A DNA stretch of 11,987 nucleotides from an uncultured Clostridia bacterium. Lineage in GTDB: Bacteria; Bacillota; Clostridia; Oscillospirales; Ruminococcaceae. This document shows positions 6,480 through 11,987 of the stretch, one piece after another. A program made the translations under genes and the position numbers. The notes under the pieces were generated by a model. The model worked only from the letters and a program-made list of their open reading frames with translations. It searched no databases and was not told the DNA's origin. Within the stretch, counting starts at the first letter, position 1. Each line of letters starts with the position of its first letter. The DNA is taken from contig CALXKG010000262.1 in the NCBI GenBank assembly GCA_944388825.1, positions 1-11,987 on the forward strand. Direction: 5' to 3'.

Positions 6480-6962
6480 TCACAGTTTCCGCCTATACAG
6501 CACGGTCCCTTCCTCCAGCTCGCCCCAGCAGTTGACCGGCGGTTCCCCGCTCGCCGCAAACCCGCAGCCGGTGTGCAGCGCGATCGAGGGGTCGTTGTGC
6601 CGGCCGATGGTGCAGGAGACTTCCGTCCCGCCCCGCCGATCCAGCTCGGCCAGCGTATCCAGCAGGAGCGCTTTTCCATACCCCTTCCTCCGCTCTTCCG
6701 GCATGGTCTCGACCGCCTCCAGGAACCAGACGCCCTTCGGCTGCTCGACCGCCCGCAGGCCGCTCACCCATTTCCCGGCTTCCTCTTCTACTAAAACCAG
6801 CCGGCCGGGCGCCTGGATAAACCCGGCGAGGAACCCGGCGTAAGCCGCCCGCATCTCCTCCGGCGCGGCAAACTGCCCCGCCATCCCGTCCATCGACTCC
6901 CGGTAAAGGGCAAAGAGCTTTTCGACCGCCTCCGGCGTAACTTCCATGATCTGTTTCAGCAT
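6480..6962 (-). CDS. GNAT family N-acetyltransferase
   Basis: The protein has 160 residues with the GNAT fold. The acetyl-CoA binding motif A is ETMPEERRKGYGKALL (85-100), with the RRKGYG loop that holds the pyrophosphate, and the late part IALHTGCGFAASGE (127-140) matches the usual 'N/A..LY...GF' motif B strand. The acetyl acceptor cannot be told. ATG 6962 is taken as the start; GGAGG (6980-6976) lies 13 nt upstream, farther than usual, and ATG 6947 (Met6) is a weaker option. No promoter fits in the short gap to the terminator of the LRR gene, so it may be expressed by read-through past that terminator. Confidence 0.9.
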   Translation of the reverse strand: MLKQIMEVTPEAVEKLFALYRESMDGMAGQFAAPEEMRAAYAGFLAGFIQAPGRLVLVEEEAGKWVSGLRAVEQPKGVWFLEAVETMPEERRKGYGKALLLDTLAELDRRGGTEVSCTIGRHNDPSIALHTGCGFAASGEPPVNCWGELEEGTVLYRRKL

Positions 6963-6992
6963 CAGATTTTCCCATCCTCCACAACAGGCCGC

Positions 6993-7026
6993 AAAACGCC
7001 CCGTCCCGGTGAAGGAGGGGCGTTTT
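6993..7026 (-). terminator. Terminator of the LRR/cell-wall-binding gene
   Basis: Arms 6993-7002 and 7017-7026 pair over 10 bp (AAAACGCCCC with GGGGCGTTTT), extended inward by TCC/GGA past one bulged base. On the minus strand the stem ends in a TTTT run. It starts 10 nt past the stop of the LRR gene. Confidence 0.85.
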
Positions 7027-7035
7027 CAGGAAATT

Positions 7036-8748
7036 TTACTGCGCGGTATAGACCCCGTCGGCGTCGACATAGTACCCGTTGACCGTCGTATTCCGCGCCA
7101 TCGCGCAGGAAGCGGGGTCAAAATAGTAGGTCAGGTCGTCGATCTTGTTCCAGCCGGTCGCGCAGGCGCCGGTCTTGGTGGACATATAGTAGGTCTCGCC
7201 GCCGATCTCCTGCCAGCCGGTCACCATCGCGCCGCTGGCGTCCAGGTAGTACCATTTGCCGGAGAGCTGCAGCCAGCCGGTCACCATCGAACCGTACTGG
7301 TTGAGGTAATACCATTCACCGTCCAAATCCAGCCACTGGCTGGAGAGCATTTTGCCGTCGGAGCCGGAGTAGTACCAGGTGTTCCCGACCTTATACCAGC
7401 CGGTCGCCATCCCGCCCCAGTCGTAAAGGTAGTAGTAATCGCCGTTTAAGTAGAGCCAGCCGGTCTGCATGACCCCCGACTCGTCCATATAATACCAGGC
7501 GGTGTCGTACTTCTGCCAGCCGGTCAGCATCCGCCCCGTATCGTCGACCAGGTAGTATTCGCCGCCGGACAGCTGCCAGCTGCCGGGGATCGGGTTTTCA
7601 TCGTCCCCGGTGGGCAGGGTGGGCGTGGTCTCTTCCTCTTCTTCATCCTGGCTGACCGGTTCCAGTTCCTCGGTGCCGTCCAGGACGCCCAGGCTGCTGA
7701 AGGTATAGGTCTCGCCGTCGATGGTGGTGGTGCCGGTCACATAGTGCCCTTCGTCGTCCGTAAAGTAGTAGACCGCGCCGTTTTGATACTGCCAGCCGGA
7801 ACGGGACTGGGGGACCGCGGTGACGGCGTTGCCGGAAAGCCGCAGCGCCTCGCTGTACTGCTGTTCCGCGCTCTTATAGGTGTCGATGTCGTTGCGGGAG
7901 ACGTCCACCCGGGCGTTTGTCAGCCCCACCAGGTCGCCCAGCGTCGTCAGCCGGTTGTTATTGAGGTAGAGGTCTTTCAGGCTGCTGGAAAGCGGGAGCG
8001 ACGAAACCGACGTGATCGCGTTGCCGGAAAGGTCGAGATAGGTAAGGCTGGTCAGCCCGGACAGAAACGAGAGGTCGCCGCTCAACTGGTTGCCCGAGAT
8101 GGACAGGGAGGTGAGCGACCCAGGGAGGCTCACATCCACCGTCTTCAGCTGGTTGTCCGACAGATCGAGGGAGGTGAGGTCGCCCAGCAGGTTCAGCCCC
8201 GCGCCGACTTCCGTCAGCCGGTTGCCGGAGACATCCAGCGTGACAAGGTTGGTGCAGACGATCGCGCCGGTCATATCGGTCAGCCGGTTGTCCGATACGT
8301 CCAGCTCCTCCAGGTCGGGGAAAAGCCCGTTGCTGTCCGACAGGCTGTAAAGGTCGGTCAGCCGGTTGCCGGAGACGTTCAGATAGCGCAGCGCCGTGTT
8401 GTCTTCCAGCTGTTTCAGCGAGGTCAGGTTGTTGTCCGACAGGTCCAGGTAGGTCAGCCCGGTCAGGTACTCGATGCCCTCCAGGCTGGACAGCCCGGAA
8501 TCGCTGAGGTCAAGGGAGGTGATCGCCCGCAGTTCCCCGACGGTCAACTGCCCGTCGCCGTCCAGGTCATAGCCGTTTTTCAGCGCCCGGTAAAGGGGGG
8601 CGGCAAACTCATCCATGCCGATCTCCCGGTCGTCCGACAAGGCGGAGACCGGCAGGCTCCCGAAAGCGGATAACCCCAGCAGCAGCGCGGCGCCGGCCGC
8701 CGCCGGCCGGAGGAAATTCCTCAAAGAGAATGATTTTGCTGACAGCAT
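7036..8748 (-). CDS. Secreted LRR protein with EF-hand loop and cell-wall-binding repeats
   Basis: The protein has 570 residues. Residues 1-37 are a signal peptide: basic start, hydrophobic core about 16-30, cleavage probably after VSALS or nearby. Residues 61-72 (DLDGDGQLTVGE) match a 12-residue EF-hand/dockerin-type calcium loop, with D61, D63, D65 and E72 as ligands. About nine leucine-rich repeats follow (76-275), each with the pattern LTxLDLSxNxLT. A degenerate aromatic repeat (318-356), an acidic Glu/Thr/Pro linker (357-388), and eight or nine repeats of about 20 residues of type GWxxxxGxWYYxDxxGxMxT (389-566) close the protein. These are cell-wall/choline-binding (glucan-binding) repeats that hold proteins on wall polymers. 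The protein is therefore likely a surface adhesin-like factor. AAGGAAGGA lies just upstream of the ATG. It has its own promoter and terminator. Confidence 0.93.
   Translation of the reverse strand: MLSAKSFSLRNFLRPAAAGAALLLGLSAFGSLPVSALSDDREIGMDEFAAPLYRALKNGYDLDGDGQLTVGELRAITSLDLSDSGLSSLEGIEYLTGLTYLDLSDNNLTSLKQLEDNTALRYLNVSGNRLTDLYSLSDSNGLFPDLEELDVSDNRLTDMTGAIVCTNLVTLDVSGNRLTEVGAGLNLLGDLTSLDLSDNQLKTVDVSLPGSLTSLSISGNQLSGDLSFLSGLTSLTYLDLSGNAITSVSSLPLSSSLKDLYLNNNRLTTLGDLVGLTNARVDVSRNDIDTYKSAEQQYSEALRLSGNAVTAVPQSRSGWQYQNGAVYYFTDDEGHYVTGTTTIDGETYTFSSLGVLDGTEELEPVSQDEEEEETTPTLPTGDDENPIPGSWQLSGGEYYLVDDTGRMLTGWQKYDTAWYYMDESGVMQTGWLYLNGDYYYLYDWGGMATGWYKVGNTWYYSGSDGKMLSSQWLDLDGEWYYLNQYGSMVTGWLQLSGKWYYLDASGAMVTGWQEIGGETYYMSTKTGACATGWNKIDDLTYYFDPASCAMARNTTVNGYYVDADGVYTAQ
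7039..7584 (-). repeat. Cell-wall-binding repeat array (protein level)
   Basis: Residues 389-570 of the LRR protein hold tandem units of about 20 residues starting GW and carrying WYY or YYY in the middle and G-x-M-x-T at the end. The last two units have drifted (residues 530-566) and cap the array. Confidence 0.8.
7924..8523 (-). repeat. Leucine-rich repeat array (protein level)
   Basis: Residues 76-275 hold about nine units of 20-23 residues with LxxLxLSxNxL cores, such as LTYLDLSDNNLTSL (98-111) and LVTLDVSGNRLTEV (168-181). Confidence 0.85.
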
Positions 8749-8795
8749 AACTTGTCCTTCCTTTCGATAAATTGGGGCCGTACCCCTATAGTATG

Positions 8796-8825
8796 CGCCG
8801 GGCGCCCGGAAAAGACCGCCCGGCG
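8796..8825 (-). other. Hairpin in the 5' leader of the LRR gene
   Basis: Arms 8796-8804 and 8817-8825 pair over 9 bp, all G-C, around a 12-nt loop. A competing 12-bp self-complementary sequence CCGGGCGCCCGG (8798-8809) overlaps the left arm, so two mutually exclusive folds are possible. No U-tract follows. It lies about 12 nt past the expected transcript start and may stabilise the mRNA. Confidence 0.45.
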
Positions 8826-8843
8826 GGATTTTTCTTTATCATC

Positions 8844-8872
8844 AGTATAGCACAAAACGGGGGAGGGGTAAA
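8844..8872 (-). promoter_or_regulatory. Sigma-A promoter of the LRR gene
   Basis: TTTACC (8872-8867), a 17-nt spacer, and TATACT (8849-8844) with TGC directly before the -10 box. The expected start is near 8838, giving a leader of about 90 nt. Confidence 0.72.
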
Positions 8873-9033
8873 GGTTCACCGCCATTTTCACTATAATAAT
8901 AGTACAAAAATAAGCGGGGAAATGTTGCATCCCCATCGAAATTTTACAAATTATACTTTTTTCGTCCGAAACTTTCCCGCAAAGGCCCGGGCGCCCCGCC
9001 TTTTCTGTCTGCCGAAACCTGCGCCGAAAGCCG

Positions 9034-9059
9034 AAAAGCCCTTGACCGGCGGGCTTTTT
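9034..9059. terminator. Terminator-like hairpin enclosing the glyS -35 box
   Basis: AAAAGCCC (9034-9041) pairs with GGGCTTTT (9051-9058) around a 9-nt loop that begins with the glyS -35 hexamer. A T-run follows on both strands (TTTTT plus, TTTT minus), so it could stop transcription in either direction and insulate glyS from the LRR side. Confidence 0.6.
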
Positions 9060-9070
9060 CTGACTATAAT
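9042..9070 (+). promoter_or_regulatory. Sigma-A promoter of glyS
   Basis: TTGACC (9042-9047), a 17-nt spacer and a perfect TATAAT (9065-9070). The expected start is near 9077, leaving a short leader of about 30 nt with no room for a T-box. Confidence 0.88.
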
Positions 9071-9096
9071 AGGGAAGTAAACTCACTTTGAAAGGT

Positions 9097-9111
9097 ATGG
9101 TTTCCGCATGA
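9097..9111 (+). other. Four-codon upstream ORF overlapping the glyS start
   Basis: ATG GTT TCC GCA TGA encodes M-V-S-A; its TGA overlaps the glyS ATG as ATGA. The purine-rich AAAGG (9091-9095) is 1 nt before this ATG and 12 nt before the glyS ATG, so neither spacing is ideal. It may be chance. Confidence 0.25.
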
Positions 9112-10523
9112 AAAACAGCGAAAAAACCCTGGATATGATCGTCAACCTCTGCAAGGCCCGCGGCTTTGTCTACCCCGGCAGCGAGATCTACGGCGGCCTG
9201 GCCAACAGCTGGGATTACGGCCCGCTGGGCGTAGAGCTGAAAAACAACGTCAAAAAGGCCTGGATGAAGAAATTTGTCCAGGAGAGCGGCTTAAACGTCG
9301 GGCTGGACGCCGCGATCATCATGAACCCCCAGACCTGGGTCACGACCGGCCACGTCGGCAACTTCTCCGACCCGCTGATCGACTGCAAGGACTGCCACGC
9401 CCGCCAGCGGGCGGACAAGCTGATTTCCGACGCGCATCCGGAAGTCAACGCCGACGCGATGAGCTTTGAAGAGATGGACGCCTTTATCAAAGAGCATGAG
9501 GATGTCGTCTGCCCCGTCTGCGGCAAGCACAACTTCACCCCCATCCGCAAGTTCAACCTGATGTTCAAGACCTTCATCGGCGTCACCGAGGACTCTTCCT
9601 CCACCTGCTATCTCCGCCCCGAGACCGCCCAGGGGATCTTCCTCAACTTCCCGAACGTCCAGCGCACCACCCGGCGCAAGCTCCCCTTCGGCATCTGCCA
9701 GGTGGGCAAGGCCTTCCGCAACGAGATCACCCCCGGCAACTTCACCTTCCGCACGAGGGAATTTGAACAGATGGAGTGCGAGTTCTTCTGCAAGCCGGGC
9801 ACCGACTTGGAATGGTTCCAGTACTGGAAGGACTTCTGCAAGAACTGGCTTCTGTCCCTCGGCATCAAGGAGGAAAACCTGCGGCTGCGCGACCACGAGC
9901 CGGCCGAGCTGGCCTTCTATTCCCGCGCGACCACCGATATCGAATACGCCTTCCCCTTCACCGACTGGGGCGAGCTGTGGGGCATCGCCGACCGCACCGA
10001 CTACGACCTGAAACGCCATATGGAGGCCAGCAAGAAGGACCTGACCTACTTTGACCAGGAAGCGAACGAGCGGTACATCCCCTACGTCATCGAGCCTTCC
10101 CTCGGCTGCGACCGTGTGGCGCTGGCTTTCCTCTGCGAAGCGTATGACGAGGAGCACCTGGTCGACGCCAAGGGCAAGGAAGACGTCCGCACCGTCCTGC
10201 ACCTCCACCCGGCGCTGGCGCCCTTCAAGTGCGCGGTGCTGCCCCTCTCCAAAAAGCTGGGGGACAAGGCGCAGGAGATCCAGCGGGAACTGTCCAAGCA
10301 CTTCATGGTCGACTACGACGACGCCGGGTCGATCGGCAAGCGCTACCGCCGCGAGGACGAGATCGGCACCCCCTACTGCATCACCGTCGACTTCCAGACG
10401 GTCGGGGACGAGAACACCCCGGCCGACAACTGCGTCACCGTCCGCGACCGCGACACGATGGAACAGGTGCGGCTGCCGATCGCCGATCTGGTTTCCTATA
10501 TCGAAGAAAAAATCGCGTTTTAA
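9108..10523 (+). CDS. glyS: Glycyl-tRNA synthetase, single-chain dimeric type
   Basis: This is the 471-residue class II enzyme that joins glycine to tRNA-Gly in the cytosol, of the alpha2 type also named glyQS, found in many Firmicutes. Class II motif 1 is near 27-50 (IYGGLANSWDYGPLG), motif 2 is GKAFRNEITPGNFTFRTREF (200-219) with R204 contacting ATP, and motif 3 is EPSLGCDRVALAFL (329-342). Two CxxC pairs (C93/C96 and C135/C138) form the zinc-binding insertion. The anticodon-binding domain starts near 370 and the protein ends with a short C-terminal helix, the normal length. The ATG lies about 30 nt from the predicted transcript start, behind a weak AAAGG. No T-box element is visible, unlike in many related bacteria. 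It is monocistronic with a terminator. Confidence 0.98.
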   Translation: MKNSEKTLDMIVNLCKARGFVYPGSEIYGGLANSWDYGPLGVELKNNVKKAWMKKFVQESGLNVGLDAAIIMNPQTWVTTGHVGNFSDPLIDCKDCHARQRADKLISDAHPEVNADAMSFEEMDAFIKEHEDVVCPVCGKHNFTPIRKFNLMFKTFIGVTEDSSSTCYLRPETAQGIFLNFPNVQRTTRRKLPFGICQVGKAFRNEITPGNFTFRTREFEQMECEFFCKPGTDLEWFQYWKDFCKNWLLSLGIKEENLRLRDHEPAELAFYSRATTDIEYAFPFTDWGELWGIADRTDYDLKRHMEASKKDLTYFDQEANERYIPYVIEPSLGCDRVALAFLCEAYDEEHLVDAKGKEDVRTVLHLHPALAPFKCAVLPLSKKLGDKAQEIQRELSKHFMVDYDDAGSIGKRYRREDEIGTPYCITVDFQTVGDENTPADNCVTVRDRDTMEQVRLPIADLVSYIEEKIAF

Positions 10524-10535
10524 CTGACCGTTATC

Positions 10536-10566
10536 AGCCGGAGAGAAGCCCTTTCCGGCTGTTTTT
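10536..10566 (+). terminator. Terminator of glyS
   Basis: AGCCGGA (10536-10542) pairs with TCCGGCT (10554-10560) around an 11-nt loop, followed by GTTTTT. It begins 13 nt past the glyS stop. Confidence 0.88.
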
Positions 10567-10613
10567 ACTATTCCAACCGCTATGCGGTTAAAACACAATG
10601 GAGGGATTGGAGA

Positions 10614-11132
10614 ATGGAAAACCTCGTCCTGATCCGCCCATCGGACGAATACGCCGGGGAAGTAATGGACTTCCGGGCGGAAATGCTGCAAAACGGCGAC
10701 TCGTTTGACGGCTGCGCCGGGCTGGAAAAGGTAAAAAGCTACGCCGAATGGGCGGACTTTGCGTCCCGGCTAAAGGCAGAATACGGGGACGGCTACGTCC
10801 CGTCGATGGTCCATCTCGCGGTCCGGCCTTCCGACCGCCGCCTCGTCGGCATCCTCGACTACCGCCTCCGGCTCTCCCCCTTCCTGCTGCAGTACGGCGG
10901 CCACATCGGCTACAGCGTCCGCCCCTCCGAGCGGCGGAAGGGATACGGGGCCCGGATGCTGCGGCTGCTGCTCCCCATCTGCCGGGCGCAGGGGGGAAAG
11001 AAGGTCCTCATCGTCTGCGACCGGGAAAACGAGGCTTCCCGGCGGGTCATCCGGAAAAACGGCGGCGTCCTTGAAAACACCGTCGCCGGCCCGGACGGCG
11101 TCCTGATGGAGCGGTACTGGATTACCCTGTAA
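10614..11132 (+). CDS. GNAT family N-acetyltransferase
   Basis: The protein has 172 residues. The acetyl-CoA motif A is GYSVRPSERRKGYGARML (99-116), and CDRENEASRRVIRKNGGVLEN (135-155) is the typical 'N..S.rvi.k.Gg' motif B of GNATs. The N-terminal half with DFRAEML, DGCAGLEK and VHLAVRPSDRRLVGILDYRLRL matches a predicted acetyltransferase group common in Firmicutes. The acceptor is unknown. GGAGGG (10600-10605) lies 8 nt before the ATG. Between glyS and this gene there is a small AACCGC/GCGGTT hairpin (10575-10589) and no clear promoter. The last 11 nt overlap the end of the MazG-like gene on the other strand, so the two mRNAs are complementary at their 3' ends. Confidence 0.92.
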   Translation: MENLVLIRPSDEYAGEVMDFRAEMLQNGDSFDGCAGLEKVKSYAEWADFASRLKAEYGDGYVPSMVHLAVRPSDRRLVGILDYRLRLSPFLLQYGGHIGYSVRPSERRKGYGARMLRLLLPICRAQGGKKVLIVCDRENEASRRVIRKNGGVLENTVAGPDGVLMERYWITL

Positions 11133-11430
11133 CCCCTTCAACCTTCTGCATGACCCCGTTTTTCATCACATATTTCCGCTTCCGGTTGATCTCCATCTTC
11201 CGCTGGATCTCCGCCTGCAGATCCAGCCCCAGCATTTCGGAAAGGCCCATCAGGTAGATCGCCACATCCGCCAGTTCTTCCCCGACCGTCCCGGTCTTTT
11301 TGATCCAGGCCTCAAACGCCTCCCCCACCTCGCCGTAAAGCAGGCAGAACTCGAGGTTGACATTGGTCACATTAAACCCCTTGTCCAGCTTGTTCTGATA
11401 GACCGCCTTCTGCATTTCGCGCATATCCAT
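11122..11430 (-). CDS. MazG-like nucleotide pyrophosphohydrolase
   Basis: The protein is about 102-104 residues, the size of a one-domain all-alpha NTP pyrophosphohydrolase (MazG-like/dUTPase-2 group), which cleaves NTPs to NMP and pyrophosphate with Mg2+. Counted from the outermost ATG, the metal-binding pairs are GEVGEAFEAW (35-44, E36/E39) and EELADVAIYLMGLSE (53-67, E54/D57), followed by the basic RKMEINRKRKYV (79-90). Three in-frame ATGs lie at 11436, 11430 and 11424. AAAGGA ends directly at the first and is 5-6 nt from the second, so 11430 is chosen. It has its own promoter. Its 3' end overlaps the GNAT gene by 11 nt. The substrate, perhaps an abnormal nucleotide, is not deducible. Confidence 0.88.
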   Translation of the reverse strand: MDMREMQKAVYQNKLDKGFNVTNVNLEFCLLYGEVGEAFEAWIKKTGTVGEELADVAIYLMGLSEMLGLDLQAEIQRKMEINRKRKYVMKNGVMQKVEGVTG

Positions 11431-11460
11431 TTCCATCCATCCTTTCCAGAAGATATATCC

Positions 11461-11488
11461 AGTATACCATTTTCTCCCGCCCTGTCAA
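11461..11488 (-). promoter_or_regulatory. Sigma-A promoter of the MazG-like gene
   Basis: TTGACA (11488-11483), a 16-nt spacer, and TATACT (11466-11461) preceded by TGG (extended -10). The expected start is near 11455. Its -35 region overlaps a plus-strand terminator. Confidence 0.8.
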
Positions 11489-11518
11489 CCGGCCCAGGGC
11501 GGGGGATTTTTGCTTTTT
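11473..11518 (+). terminator. Plus-strand intrinsic terminator overlapping the MazG promoter
   Basis: CCCGCCCTG (11476-11484) pairs perfectly with CAGGGCGGG (11495-11503), extended by three more outer pairs (11473-11475 with 11504-11506, one G-U), then TTTTTGCTTTTT. No plus-strand gene ends nearby; the closest is the GNAT gene 340 nt upstream. It would therefore end GNAT read-through that runs antisense to the MazG-like gene and shield the collagen-like gene. Confidence 0.82.
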
Positions 11519-11574
11519 CCGGGCGAAAGGGGGCAGCAGCGGAACCTTTTCCCCTCCGCCCGCATACGCTGGGT

Positions 11575-11589
11575 TGTGGCAGAGCCACA
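11575..11589 (+). promoter_or_regulatory. Small hairpin upstream of the collagen-like gene
   Basis: TGTGGC (11575-11580) pairs with GCCACA (11584-11589) over an AGA loop, 14 nt before AAGGAG (11603-11608). Upstream, CATACGCT (11563-11570) resembles a sigma-E type -10 box, but no good -35 was seen. CATAGAATA (11595-11603) also fits CATAnnnTA but overlaps the ribosome binding site, so it is probably chance. Confidence 0.3.
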
Positions 11590-11617
11590 CCGACCATAGA
11601 ATAAGGAGCGTATGCCT

Positions 11618-11987
11618 ATGAAACACGATTTTTCCGCCGGGCGCAGGCGGTGGAAGCAGCCGGGGCTTGAGGCACGGCCGGAGAGCTGCCGCTGCTGCCC
11701 GCCGGTACAGCCGCCCTGCCCGGAAGCCCCCGCCCTGCCGGGCGGAAACCCGGTGGCATATCCGGAGCCCTGCTGTCCCTGCCCGCCGCCCTGCCCCTGC
11801 CTGGTGACGGGGCCGACCGGCCCCACTGGCCCGACGGGGCCTTCGGGGTCTTCTGACGGCGTAACCGGGCCGACCGGGGCGACTGGCCCTACCGGCCCGA
11901 CGGGTCCGCAGGGTGCGCCCGGCCCGGACGGCGCGACCGGCCCCACCGGCCCGCAGGGGATTCCCGGCCCGGATGGTACAACGGGCG
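11618..11987 (+). CDS. Collagen-like GPT-repeat protein with Cys-rich N-terminus (partial)
   Basis: The first 123 residues are present; the gene is open at the right edge. Residues 1-20 are basic (GRRRWK), residues 21-61 are Pro/Cys-rich with nine cysteines (24, 26, 27, 34, 52, 53, 55, 59, 61), and from G65 the chain is a Gly-X-Y collagen repeat rich in GPT (GPTGPTGPTGPS, then an interruption after G77-S-S with D80, then GVTGPTGATGPT...). No signal peptide is seen. Clostridial and Bacillus exosporium proteins of BclA type have such GPT repeats, and a Cys-rich start could crosslink the protein to the spore coat. ATG 11618 has AAGGAG (11603-11608) 9 nt upstream; ATG 11612 in frame is only 3 nt away and less likely. 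Spore function is inferred. Confidence 0.88.
   Translation, partial: MKHDFSAGRRRWKQPGLEARPESCRCCPPVQPPCPEAPALPGGNPVAYPEPCCPCPPPCPCLVTGPTGPTGPTGPSGSSDGVTGPTGATGPTGPTGPQGAPGPDGATGPTGPQGIPGPDGTTG
11810..11987 (+). repeat. Collagen triplet repeat (GPT type)
   Basis: From codon 65 to the window edge the reading frame repeats Gly-X-Y, mainly as GGN-CCN-ACN codons, with one break at D80. Varied third bases argue for selection on protein sequence rather than recent DNA duplication. Confidence 0.88.

Larger units (their letters stand above)
8749..9107. other. Divergent control region between LRR gene and glyS
   Basis: 359 bases with no gene. From left to right it holds the LRR ribosome binding site and 5' leader with a hairpin (8796-8825), the LRR promoter (8844-8872), an A/T-rich middle (8885-8965) with a small GGGG/CCCC inverted repeat at 8918-8936, and a hairpin (9034-9059) that carries the glyS -35 box in its loop. 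I looked for the conserved T-box sequence common ahead of aminoacyl-tRNA synthetase genes and did not find it. A minus-strand frame over 8721-9086 overlaps the LRR start and is rejected. Confidence 0.6.

Noticed and set aside
7039..7584. Tandem repeats as a CRISPR-like or satellite array
   Set aside because: Units of about 60 nt are in frame and vary at the DNA level; they encode wall-binding repeats.
7744..8673. 309-codon plus-strand open frame opposite the LRR gene
   Set aside because: A periodic Val/Gly/Gln-rich sequence that is the complement of the leucine-rich repeats.
8721..9086. Minus-strand frame of 121 codons overlapping the LRR start
   Set aside because: Spans both promoters and the hairpins, has no domain, and conflicts with the supported LRR start.
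8880..9107. T-box riboswitch ahead of glyS
   Set aside because: The conserved T-box core was not found and the mapped promoter leaves a leader of only about 30 nt.
9291..10691. 466-codon minus-strand open frame opposite glyS
   Set aside because: It is antisense to a certain gene, of biased Val/Gly/Leu/Ala composition without a recognisable domain, as GC-rich codon bias on the other strand produces.
11595..11603. CATAGAATA as a sigma-K -10 box
   Set aside because: It overlaps the ribosome binding site, so transcription would start at or inside the gene.
11810..11987. Simple-sequence DNA repeat at the right edge
   Set aside because: The repetition follows the Gly-X-Y protein frame with varied third bases, so it is a coding collagen repeat.

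Overview
The window is GC-rich and almost fully coding. It looks like a member of the Clostridia, probably an Oscillospiraceae-like gut Firmicute. The grounds are strong AGGAGG-type ribosome binding sites, sigma-A promoters with TGn-extended -10 boxes, a one-chain (dimeric-type) glycyl-tRNA synthetase, a CotH-type kinase beside VTC and DUF4956 genes, a surface protein with cell-wall-binding repeats, and a collagen-like GPT-repeat protein. The taxonomic placement is inference; no rRNA or other strict marker is present.

Layout. (1) 1-674, minus: the start of a Cof-like HAD phosphatase (cut by the left edge), overlapped by 4 nt by a histidine phosphatase gene; together they form a small hydrolase operon. 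(2) 675-1674: a structured non-coding stretch, a small membrane DUF2500 gene (minus, with a clear promoter), then a leader region with hairpins. (3) 1675-4963, plus: a tight three-gene operon of VTC-domain polyphosphate polymerase-like protein, DUF4956 membrane protein and CotH-family secreted or membrane kinase, closed by a 15-bp bidirectional terminator. (4) 5008-8748, minus: MATE transporter, GNAT acetyltransferase, and a secreted protein with an EF-hand loop, leucine-rich repeats and cell-wall-binding repeats. A strong intrinsic terminator lies directly between the MATE promoter and the MATE start codon. (5) 9042-10566, plus: glyS with its own promoter and terminator. (6) 10614-11430: a GNAT gene and a MazG-like gene that converge and overlap by 11 nt. 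(7) 11618-end, plus: a Cys-rich collagen-like surface or spore protein that runs off the right edge.

The region of most biological interest is the VTC-DUF4956-CotH operon. It puts a cytosolic polyphosphate polymerase fold, a multi-pass membrane protein and a doubly anchored CotH kinase under one transcript. It may be a split analogue of the eukaryotic VTC complex linked to a cell-surface modifying kinase; this is a hypothesis from gene order and predicted topology. Second is the MATE leader, where promoter and terminator are arranged as in transcription attenuation or as a stand-alone short RNA. No CRISPR array, tRNA, rRNA, insertion sequence or phage gene was seen.
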